Shown here one piece after another: positions 1-5,584 of a stretch of DNA of 5,997 nucleotides. Source of the DNA: Pseudomonadota bacterium (GTDB lineage Bacteria > Pseudomonadota > Alphaproteobacteria > Caulobacterales > Aquidulcibacteraceae); NCBI GenBank assembly GCA_023410295.1, contig JAEYPY010000066.1, positions 1-5,997 of the forward strand. The letters are read 5' to 3'. A program made the translations under genes and the position numbers. How positions within the stretch are numbered: the first letter of the stretch is position 1; each line of letters starts with the position of its first letter. The notes under the pieces are model-generated. The model saw only the letters and a list, made by a program, of their open reading frames with translations. It was not told the origin of the DNA and made no database searches.

Positions 1-66
1 CACCGTGCCCTTGCCCACGGCGGTCGGTCCGGCCAGCACGGTGAGCCGTGCCTGCTGCGTCGTCAT
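1..66 (-). CDS. gmk: Guanylate kinase, first 22 residues only (runs off left edge)
   Basis: The minus strand from the ATG at 66 down to base 1 is open for 22 codons and carries the segment RLTVLAGPTAVGKGTV. GPTAVGKGT is a Walker A P-loop (GxxxxGK[GS]T), and a P-loop this close to the N-terminus is the layout of guanylate kinase, which phosphorylates GMP to GDP using ATP in the cytoplasm. From memory of the family, the exact wording (LTVLAGPTAVGKGTV) resembles actinobacterial enzymes, especially Micrococcales such as Cellulomonas relatives, more than proteobacterial ones, which usually read close to LxxxSAPSGAGKSSL. A plausible ribosome binding site (GGAG, minus strand of 77-80) lies 10 nt before the ATG. 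Nearly all third codon positions are G or C. Only 22 residues are visible, so another P-loop kinase remains possible. This fragment probably does not belong to the same genome as the rest of the window. Confidence 0.6.
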   Translation of the reverse strand, partial: MTTQQARLTVLAGPTAVGKGTV

Positions 67-120
67 GCGTGCCCTGCTCCAGGTCGTGTCATGAGGTGCC
101 CGGACGGTCCGGACACGGCG

Positions 121-152
121 GCGCCCCCCCCCCGGGCCCGGGGGGGGGCCCC
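121..152. repeat. Pure G/C palindrome at a probable chimeric junction
   Basis: Bases 124-133 are ten C, then GGG (134-136), CCC (137-139), then nine G (140-148) and four C (149-152). The stretch 125-148 is a perfect 24-nt palindrome centred on GGGCCC. To its left lies an apparently actinobacterial gmk start; to its right a TonB-receptor reading frame loses its family-like sequence exactly here. Homopolymer G or C of this length is not expected inside either gene. Poly-G from two-colour sequencing chemistry, or mis-joining by an assembler at a low-complexity end, would produce this pattern (inference). A genuine hairpin-forming recombination scar is the alternative. Confidence 0.75.
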
Positions 153-515
153 GCGCCGCACGACGTTAACCCTGAGCGCCTGCGCCGACCCCGCGCTAGC
201 GCCACGCACCAGCTCGATACGTTCGACGTCCGAGGCTGGGATGCGCGCTAGGATCGCTTCGATCTCCTGTGCCTTCGCCGCCGGCGCCTCGCCGTCGATC
301 AGCACATTGCCCTGCGCGCCGGTGAAGCCGCGGCGGTCCTCGCCTCCGTCGATGCTGAAGCCCGGCACCCGCTCAACCATGTCGAGCGCGGTGCGCGGGG
401 TGTATTGATTAAAAAAGTCGGGCGTGAAGACGGCTGTGCCCGCCTCCTGCGCGTACGCTGCGCCCAGGGAGACGCAGACCGCCCCGACCAGGCCCAGCTG
501 CAACGACCGCCACAC
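153..515 (-). CDS. TonB-dependent receptor, N-terminal fragment (signal peptide and start of plug domain), cut at the junction
   Basis: These receptors are outer-membrane beta-barrels that import siderophores, vitamins or glycans using energy from TonB-ExbBD; the plug domain closes the barrel. The frame starts at GTG 515, just after an in-frame stop (TAA, minus strand of 525-527), which fixes the start to this GTG or a later codon. Residues 1-22 look like a signal peptide (hydrophobic core, then AYA before QE). The plug follows from about residue 28: a TPRTALDMVERVPGF-type segment (40-53), the strand VLIDGEAP (71-78), and IPASDVERIELVRGASAG (92-109), the typical end of the first plug half. 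Family-like sequence ends at NVVRR, residue 121. The open frame continues to base 63 but encodes only G/C-run translation there. A full receptor has roughly 600-1000 residues, so barrel and most of the plug are missing. No good Shine-Dalgarno sequence precedes the GTG. Ligand unknown. Confidence 0.8.
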
Positions 516-583
516 GCCCCGATGTTACGGATGTTCCACTAAGCTTACCAGTCGAGACCCCGCGCGGGCGGGTGGGGAAAGCC

Positions 584-674
584 TGGCGGAGACGCAGGGA
601 TTCGAACCCTGGGTACCCGGTTAGAGTACAACGCCTTAGCAAGGCGCCGCCTTAAGCCACTCGGCCACGTCTCC
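584..674 (-). tRNA. tRNA-Ser, anticodon GCU (reads AGC/AGU), CCA encoded
   Basis: On the minus strand the gene begins GGAGACG (674-668), which pairs perfectly over 7 bp with CGTCTCC (594-588). The discriminator base is G (587), as expected for serine tRNAs, and CCA is genome-encoded (586-584). The D-arm GTGGCCGAGTGG is typical. The anticodon loop TTGCTAA gives anticodon GCU (640-638). A long variable arm with a GTAC/GTAC stem marks a class II tRNA. The T-arm CAGGGTTCGAATCCCTG is canonical with a 5-bp stem. The length, 91 nt with CCA, fits tRNA-Ser. It sits 68 nt before the TonB-receptor start on the same strand and is divergent from the polysaccharide operon. Confidence 0.97.
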
Positions 675-686
675 AGCAGTCCATCC

Positions 687-715
687 GCTTAGCCTGCTCT
701 TGGCCGCGCCCGCAA
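687..715 (-). promoter_or_regulatory. Candidate housekeeping promoter for tRNA-Ser
   Basis: On the minus strand a -35-like TTGCGG (715-710) is followed after 17 nt by CTAAGC (692-687), preceded by G to give GCTAAGC. This resembles the Caulobacter sigma-73 consensus (TTGaC-type -35; GCTANAWC-type -10). Predicted transcription start is about 5-7 nt before the mature tRNA 5' end at 674, a normal distance for a tRNA gene. Called by eye from consensus similarity. Confidence 0.4.
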
Positions 716-757
716 GGCGCATTTCCCACCCCCACACATCCTTAACTGGCGCGGCCT

Positions 758-803
758 TTGCGCGAAGGGCGCAACGAAACTTAGTCTGAGGGGCGAATTA
801 ACG
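758..803 (+). promoter_or_regulatory. Start region of the polysaccharide operon: inverted repeat plus ribosome binding site
   Basis: A perfect 6-bp inverted repeat, TTGCGC (758-763) and GCGCAA (769-774), flanks a 5-nt spacer. It could be a small RNA hairpin in the leader or a protein-binding site. The ribosome binding site is GAGGGG (788-793), 10 nt before the ATG at 804, and supports that start. A possible promoter overlaps the repeat: TTGCGC (758-763), 17 nt, TTAGTC (781-786). That promoter would start transcription at or after the ribosome binding site, so it is doubtful, and the true promoter may lie further upstream. The rest of 675-757 shows nothing clear on this strand. Confidence 0.4.
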
Positions 804-2450
804 ATGTCGCAGCCTGCTTTGCAGAGCGCGGGCGCCGATTTGGCGCAAGCCGCCGAGGCCGAACCGACGCCGGAAATGCTGGAGGCGCAGCGCCTGGCCG
901 AGCTAGCCGGGCAGTTCTGCCTCTGCGGCCTCAACATTTACCTTGATGAGCGCGCATACGCGGTCCCGGCCGACGAAAGCTTCCGGCTCGCTGCCGAGGA
1001 CGCGCCGCCCGCCAACGATTCCGCGCCCGCCCCGGCCTTCGCCTTTCCCGAACTGAAGCGTCGCGGCGCCCACATCGAACCCGGCACGCCGATCAAGTTC
1101 ATCCAGGCGCTCGACTGGGTCTTCGTACTGGTCGCCGCGGAGTTCGCCGCGCATTGGGGCACAGGGCTCGGCCTGCTCGAGCTTTCGCTCGGCGGGGCGG
1201 CGGCGTTCGTCTGCGCTGCCGGAGCGCTGAAAGCCGGGCTCTGGATCACTGAGTCCTACCGCGTCAGCCCGGCACGCATCCGTGCTGAGCGCGGCATTGG
1301 CGGCCTGGCGCTGGGCGTCATCCTCGGCCTTGGCGCCTCGACATTGCTTGCGCCAGACGCGCGCTCTACCGCGGCGCTTGCCGCTACGCTGCCTGTCGCC
1401 GCCATCATCCTCGCCGGCGTGCACGCTGCCTTCGCCGTCTGGATTCGCGCCGCGCACCGCGCCGGCGTCTTCTCGGAGACCATCGTTTTGGTTGGCGTCA
1501 CGGCCGCCGCCAAACGCATGGCCAAACGCGCGGCCAAGTCCGGCGAAGCGCGCATCATCGCCATTGTCGATGACCGCCTCTCGCGCGTGCCAACGGCGGT
1601 TGGCGCCGCGCCCGTCGGCGGCAATCTCGACGATCTCTTGAACTGGGATGGGCTGCCGAACGTCGACCGCATCGTCATCACCGTGACGCAGAAGGCCGAA
1701 GGCCGCGTGCGCGACATGATCCAGCGCCTGCGCGTCGTGCCGAACCGGGTCGACTTGCTGCTCGATTACGACGCCCTCAACGTCCGTGGCCGCCGCTTCG
1801 ACAAGCTGACCGGCGCCGCCGTCGCCTGCGTCTCTGGTCGTCCGCGCAACCATCGCCGCGCCTTCCTGAAGCGCGCGCAGGATCTGGTGCTGGGCGCAGT
1901 GCTGCTTTCGGTTTGCGCGCTGCCGATGCTCGCCATCGCCATCGCCATCCGCTGCGACAGCCGCGGCCCGGTGCTCTATCGCCAGCGCCGCCACGGCTTC
2001 AACAACCGCATCATCACCGTGCTTAAGTTCCGCACTATGCGCCACGAACCGGAAGCGCCGCTGGCGCAAGTGCGGGCGAACGATCCGCGCGTGACCCGCG
2101 TCGGCCAATTCCTGCGCCGCACCAGCCTCGATGAACTGCCGCAGCTCTTCAACGTGCTCCGCGGCGAGATGAGTCTCGTCGGCCCGCGCCCACATGCTGT
2201 CGGCATGAAGGCGGCCGAGCGCGAGCTTACGCAGATCGTCGCTGAATACGCGCACCGCCATTGCGTGAAGCCGGGCATTACCGGCTGGGCGCAGATCAAC
2301 GGCTCGCGCGGGCCGGTCGACACCACCGCCGCGCTGCGCCGGCGCGTCAAGCTCGATCTAGAATATGTCGCGCGCGCTTCGCTCTGGTTCGACCTGGAGA
2401 TCTTGGTGCGCTCCGTGCCGGTGTTGCTGGGCGACAAAGGCACGCGGTGA
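804..2450 (+). CDS. hfsE: Undecaprenyl-phosphate sugar-1-phosphate transferase (initiating enzyme, HfsE/WcaJ type)
   Basis: This inner-membrane enzyme transfers a hexose-1-phosphate (glucose, galactose or a HexNAc) from a UDP-sugar to undecaprenyl phosphate, the first step of a Wzx/Wzy-type repeat unit. The 548 residues follow WcaJ architecture: four hydrophobic segments at about 99-116, 120-147, 164-183 and 190-215; a nucleotide-binding-like domain at about 225-325; then the catalytic bacterial sugar transferase domain from about 355. That domain has the membrane-inserted hairpin with a central proline (about 360-382), LKFRTMR (407-413), DPRVTRVG (427-434), TSLDELPQLFN (440-450) with the catalytic Asp443-Glu444 dyad, MSLVGPRPHA (456-465), and KPGITGWAQING (489-500). 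The N-terminus is unusual: about 97 residues, rich in Ala/Glu/Pro, precede the first membrane segment. The next gene starts inside its stop codon. In Caulobacter hfsE heads hfsEFGH, matching this order. Sugar specificity cannot be read from sequence; a PssY/PssZ-type paralogue is the main alternative name. Confidence 0.88.
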   Translation: MSQPALQSAGADLAQAAEAEPTPEMLEAQRLAELAGQFCLCGLNIYLDERAYAVPADESFRLAAEDAPPANDSAPAPAFAFPELKRRGAHIEPGTPIKFIQALDWVFVLVAAEFAAHWGTGLGLLELSLGGAAAFVCAAGALKAGLWITESYRVSPARIRAERGIGGLALGVILGLGASTLLAPDARSTAALAATLPVAAIILAGVHAAFAVWIRAAHRAGVFSETIVLVGVTAAAKRMAKRAAKSGEARIIAIVDDRLSRVPTAVGAAPVGGNLDDLLNWDGLPNVDRIVITVTQKAEGRVRDMIQRLRVVPNRVDLLLDYDALNVRGRRFDKLTGAAVACVSGRPRNHRRAFLKRAQDLVLGAVLLSVCALPMLAIAIAIRCDSRGPVLYRQRRHGFNNRIITVLKFRTMRHEPEAPLAQVRANDPRVTRVGQFLRRTSLDELPQLFNVLRGEMSLVGPRPHAVGMKAAERELTQIVAEYAHRHCVKPGITGWAQINGSRGPVDTTAALRRRVKLDLEYVARASLWFDLEILVRSVPVLLGDKGTR

Positions 2451-3913
2451 AGAGCGCACGCGCCCTCCTGCTTGTGCCGCTGCAGATCGTCCAAGCCCTG
2501 ATCGGGCTGGGTGCGATCGCGGCGTTTACGCGGCTGATGAGCCCCGATGAGTTCGGCCGCTATGCGCTCGCCCTCTCGGCCTCCATGCTCGCGCACACGC
2601 TATTGTTCACTTGGGCTGAGGCGGCCGCGTTTCGCTTCTTCTCCGCCGCCCGCGCTGAAAAGCGCCTGGCCGATCATTTCGCTACGCTGCTGGCGCTCGC
2701 TGTTGCACTGGGCGGCGTGGTGCTCATCGCCACGGCGACGTTGCTCGCGTTCGTCGGCGTGCGGGACGACGTGGAGGCGCTTTCGGCTTTCGCCGCGGGC
2801 GCGGCGGTTTTCCGCTTCCTCACCCGCATCACCCGCGAAAGCGAACGGGCGGCGTTCGACATCGGCCGGTATGCGGCGCTTGAGACGGCCTATCTCGCTG
2901 TCGGCTTCGCCGCCGGCGTTGCGCTGCTTATGCGCTTCGATCTGGGTGCGGCTGCGCCGTTCGCTGGGCTTCTGCTGGCTGGCGCCATCGTCGCGCTGAT
3001 CGATGCGCCGCGGCTGTTGCGGCGCGCCCGCGGCGGCGCGCCCTCGCTCGACCGCGCGCGCACCTACGCAAGCTACGGCGCACCGCTGGCGCTGGCGCTC
3101 GGGCTTGATCTCGGCGTGCAAACCGCCGCGCGCTTCATCCTCGCGCACCAGGCCGGCGTCGCAGAACTCGGCGCCTACGCTGCCGCCTTCGGCCTTGCGC
3201 GCCCGATCGATCTTGTCTTTCTCGGAATCGGCTCGGCCTTCGCGCCGTTGCTGCTTTCGGCGTACGAGGAACGCGGCGCGGGCGCGGCGCAACAAGTCAG
3301 CCGCGGCGCCTTGACGATCTTCGCCGCGCTCGCGCTACCGGCAGCGGCGGGTCTCGCGCTTGTTGCGACGCCGATCTCCGAACTCTTCATCGGCGAGGGG
3401 CTTCGCGCCGCCACCGCGAACGTGTTGCCGTGGCTGGCGCTCGCAACGCTGATTTCCGGCTTCAACCTCTACTATCTCTCCGAAGCCTTCCAGCTCACGC
3501 GCCGCACCGGCCTGCGCGCGCTGATCATGATCGCGCCCGGCGCTGTCCAACTCGCGCTTACACTCACGCTCGCGCGCGAACACGGTGCTGCGGGCGCAGC
3601 CATGGCCGCCACAGCTGGCGCTGCATGCGGCGCAGTGCTGCTCGCAGGCTTTGGCCGACGGCTCATTGCACTACCCATCGCAGCGAGCGAACTTGCCCGC
3701 ATCGCCATCGCCACGGCCGCTATGGCCGCGGCGGTGCTGGCGCTCGGCCCCTCCAGCGGCTTCTTCGGCCTCATCGCCAAGGTCAGCGTCGGGGCGCTCG
3801 TCTACGCCGCCACCGCCTTCGCACTCGACATTTGCGGCGTGCGCGAACGCGCGGCGACGCTGCTCAGCCGCCTTCAACCTTTCCTGATGGAGCGCTCCAA
3901 TGCGCGCCCGTGA
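2447..3913 (+). CDS. hfsF: Polysaccharide repeat-unit flippase (Wzx type, HfsF-like)
   Basis: The product is a 488-residue, strongly hydrophobic protein of the MOP superfamily. It should flip the undecaprenyl-diphosphate-linked oligosaccharide from the cytoplasmic to the periplasmic face of the inner membrane. About 12-14 membrane helices are visible, including roughly 7-27, 40-60, 79-103, 143-163, 168-190, 240-270, 288-310, 325-345, 355-375, 380-402, 415-433 and 440-462. The N-terminal helix followed by TRLMSPDEFGRYALA (28-42) is the classic opening of Wzx/RfbX-like flippases, and GAYAAAFGLARPID (242-255) resembles the family's mid-protein helix. The start is placed at GTG 2447, overlapping the previous stop as GTGA. 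The frame is open upstream to 2261, but that part lies inside hfsE's conserved catalytic domain and is out of character, so it is rejected. Substrate is inferred from neighbours. A MATE-type transporter of other function is unlikely here. Confidence 0.85.
   Translation: MKSARALLLVPLQIVQALIGLGAIAAFTRLMSPDEFGRYALALSASMLAHTLLFTWAEAAAFRFFSAARAEKRLADHFATLLALAVALGGVVLIATATLLAFVGVRDDVEALSAFAAGAAVFRFLTRITRESERAAFDIGRYAALETAYLAVGFAAGVALLMRFDLGAAAPFAGLLLAGAIVALIDAPRLLRRARGGAPSLDRARTYASYGAPLALALGLDLGVQTAARFILAHQAGVAELGAYAAAFGLARPIDLVFLGIGSAFAPLLLSAYEERGAGAAQQVSRGALTIFAALALPAAAGLALVATPISELFIGEGLRAATANVLPWLALATLISGFNLYYLSEAFQLTRRTGLRALIMIAPGAVQLALTLTLAREHGAAGAAMAATAGAACGAVLLAGFGRRLIALPIAASELARIAIATAAMAAAVLALGPSSGFFGLIAKVSVGALVYAATAFALDICGVRERAATLLSRLQPFLMERSNARP
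3889..3902 (+). promoter_or_regulatory. Ribosome binding site deciding the hfsG start
   Basis: GGAG (3889-3892) lies 7 nt before ATG 3900, inside the last codons of hfsF. It supports the ATG start and the 14-nt overlap between the two genes. Confidence 0.6.
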
Positions 3914-4832
3914 ACGCGTCATCCGCCTCGGACCACAGCAGCAGGCGCCGCGGCTCAGCGTGCTGACGCCGTTCTATCGCGACGATCCCTCGCCGCTGCT
4001 GACGCGCTGCGCTCATGCGCCGGCGGATGTCGAGTTCATCCTCCTCGACGATGGCTCCGGCGACGCTGGCTTGCTCGCGCGCGTCATCTCCGCCGCGCAA
4101 GCGACGGGCGCGCCAGTGCGCATCATCGTCCGCGAACAGAACGCGGGCCGCGCCGCGGCGCGCAATCGTCTCATCGCTGAAGCGCGGGGTGAGTACGTGC
4201 TCTTCCTCGATGCAGACATGATCCCCGACCGCGCCAGCTTCCTCGCTGCCTGGCTCTCGGTCACACGCTGCCAGCAACCGGAGGTCGCGTTCGGCGGCCT
4301 TTCGCTGCGCCACGCCGCACGCACGCGCGCCACCGCGCTGCATTACGATCTTTTCGGCCGCTCCGATTGCCGCAGCCTTGCCGACCGCCAGAAGGCGCCG
4401 GCGCAAAGCGTCGCCACCGCGAACTTGCTCGTCCGCCGCAGCTTCCTCGCCGCGCATCCGTTCGACGATGGCTTCCGCGGCTGGGGTTTTGAGGACACCG
4501 AGTGGGCGCTGCGCGCCGCGCGCGTCACTGAAATTCTGCACATCGACAATCCCGCCACGCACGCCGGCCTCGACAACGCCGAAACACTATTGCGGAAGAG
4601 CGCCGAGGCAGGGCCCAACTTCGCGCGTCTCGCCGCCAAGCACCCGCACGACGTACGCCGCTTCGCAGGCCACCGCGCCGCGCGACTGTTGCGCGCAAGC
4701 CCCGCGCGCCGGGCCGTCCGTGGCGCCTCCGCCTGGCTGGCGCGCGATCCAATCGGCGCCGCGCCCATGCCGCTTCGGCGCATGGCGCTTAAGCTCTTCC
4801 GCGCCTCGCATTATGCGGAGCATTTGCCATGA
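3900..4832 (+). CDS. hfsG: Family 2 glycosyltransferase (HfsG-like)
   Basis: This 310-residue cytoplasmic GT-A fold enzyme should add a sugar from a nucleotide-sugar donor to the lipid-linked holdfast precursor. Visible family 2 features: the opening strand LSVLTPFYRDD (19-29), LLDDGSGD (48-55) with the nucleotide-contacting Asp50-Asp51, EQNAGRAAARN (79-89), and LFLDADMIPD (101-110) holding the metal-binding DxD (Asp104-Asp106). FRGWGFEDTEWALR (192-205) carries the Glu198-Asp199 pair expected for the catalytic base in GT2 and galactosyltransferase-like C-terminal domains. No membrane segment is evident; the C-terminus (about 255-305) is basic and may bind the membrane or partners. The gene overlaps hfsF by 14 nt and the deacetylase by 4 nt (ATGA). 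In Caulobacter, hfsG occupies this place and is needed for holdfast formation. Family is certain; donor and linkage are not visible, and the symbol rests on gene order. Confidence 0.87.
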   Translation: MRARERVIRLGPQQQAPRLSVLTPFYRDDPSPLLTRCAHAPADVEFILLDDGSGDAGLLARVISAAQATGAPVRIIVREQNAGRAAARNRLIAEARGEYVLFLDADMIPDRASFLAAWLSVTRCQQPEVAFGGLSLRHAARTRATALHYDLFGRSDCRSLADRQKAPAQSVATANLLVRRSFLAAHPFDDGFRGWGFEDTEWALRAARVTEILHIDNPATHAGLDNAETLLRKSAEAGPNFARLAAKHPHDVRRFAGHRAARLLRASPARRAVRGASAWLARDPIGAAPMPLRRMALKLFRASHYAEHLP

Positions 4833-5584
4833 GCACCGCCTACGCCCCGCCACGCGGTCCGCTGAGCAAGTTTCGCCGCCGCTTCACGCAGATGCACGCC
4901 GCGCGTCCGGCGGATCTCCGCTTCAGCGAACCGGTGCTCTCGATCACATTCGATGATTTCCCGATCAGCGCCGCCGAGGCAGGCGCGCGCGTACTCGAAT
5001 ATCACGGCTCCCGCGGCACATACTACGCATCGTCGGGCCTTGCCGGAACGGATGGTCCTTCAGGCCGCCACTTCACCGCCGCCGATATCCAGCGCCTCGT
5101 CGCAAACGGTCACGAGATCGGCTGCCACACCACCCATCACGCCGACTGCGCGCGGCGCGACTTCTACTCAACACTCGAAGATCTGGCGCGCAACCGCGAT
5201 GCTCTGATCGCCATGGGCGCGCCGGCGCCTGTTGCGCACGCTTATCCCTACGGCGAGACCGATCCAGCGCTCAAAGACAATCTGCCGCGACGCCTCACCA
5301 GCGCCCGCGGCGTTCTGCCGGGGCTCAACGTCGGGCCATGCGACCTCGCCCAGCTGCGCGCCTATCCGCTGTTCGGCGCCGGCGCGCTCGCCCGGTTGCA
5401 GGGCGATCTGAAGCGCGCCGCCCGCAAGCGTGCGTGGGTGATCGCGTTCACGCACGATGTGGCGGATCAGCCCTCGCCGTGGGGCACAAAGCCCCAAGAC
5501 CTCGATGCGCTGCTGCGCACGGCGCACAAGCTCGGCTTTATCGTTCTGCCCGTCAGCGCCGCGCTGGCACGGAGGCTTACATGA
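4829..5584 (+). CDS. hfsH: Polysaccharide deacetylase, NodB/CE4 family (HfsH-like)
   Basis: The 251-residue protein should remove N-acetyl groups from GlcNAc-type residues using a bound metal ion. In Caulobacter the equivalent, HfsH, is needed for a cohesive, surface-anchored holdfast. CE4 motifs are present in order: motif 1 SITFDDFP (38-45) with the expected catalytic base Asp42 and metal ligand Asp43; motif 2 HTTHH (100-104), matching H[ST]xxH with metal ligands His100 and His104; motif 3 AYPYGE (138-143); and the late histidine in AFTHDV (206-211), His209. In motif 3 the classical arginine two residues before the proline is Ala138, a variant I recall from many bacterial YPYG-type members. 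No signal peptide or membrane helix is visible; the N-terminus is basic (KFRRRF), so the enzyme is probably cytoplasmic and acts on the lipid-linked precursor (inference). It starts at ATG 4829 overlapping the hfsG stop as ATGA, and ends in another ATGA overlap. Confidence 0.88.
   Translation: MSTAYAPPRGPLSKFRRRFTQMHAARPADLRFSEPVLSITFDDFPISAAEAGARVLEYHGSRGTYYASSGLAGTDGPSGRHFTAADIQRLVANGHEIGCHTTHHADCARRDFYSTLEDLARNRDALIAMGAPAPVAHAYPYGETDPALKDNLPRRLTSARGVLPGLNVGPCDLAQLRAYPLFGAGALARLQGDLKRAARKRAWVIAFTHDVADQPSPWGTKPQDLDALLRTAHKLGFIVLPVSAALARRLT
5571..5584 (+). promoter_or_regulatory. Strong ribosome binding site and ATGA stop/start overlap
   Basis: GGAGG (5571-5575) sits 5 nt before ATG 5581, whose ATGA also contains the hfsH stop (5582-5584). 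It is the clearest Shine-Dalgarno match in the operon and fixes the start of the last gene. Confidence 0.75.

Noticed and set aside
63..152. Continuation of the TonB-receptor reading frame through the G/C run, ending in an ATGA overlap with the guanylate kinase start
   Set aside because: The encoded residues (Gly/Ala/Pro/Arg-rich) match nothing in the receptor family. The frame stays open by chance across G/C-only sequence, and the apparent overlap with gmk is a coincidence of joining two unrelated pieces.
559..568. CCCGCGCGGG palindrome downstream of tRNA-Ser as a terminator
   Set aside because: It has no loop and no following T-run on the minus strand, so it lacks the features of an intrinsic terminator.
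742..802. Two TTAAC elements (742-746 and 798-802) as a CtrA binding site
   Set aside because: CtrA sites need TTAA-N7-TTAA; here the two lie 51 nt apart and each is only a half-site, likely chance.
903..2261. Long 452-codon open frame on the minus strand
   Set aside because: It lies antisense inside hfsE, whose plus-strand product has all catalytic motifs. Its translation is Asp/Ala/Arg/His-rich and lacks recognisable domains, as expected from the complement of a high-GC gene.
2261..2446. Upstream extension of the flippase reading frame to an ATG-like start at 2261
   Set aside because: It would overlap the conserved catalytic end of hfsE by 190 nt and add an Arg/Ala-rich, non-membrane segment foreign to Wzx proteins. 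The GTG at 2447 gives the usual N-terminus.
2600..3295. 231-codon minus-strand open frame
   Set aside because: Antisense shadow of the flippase gene with a charged, low-complexity translation and no start context.
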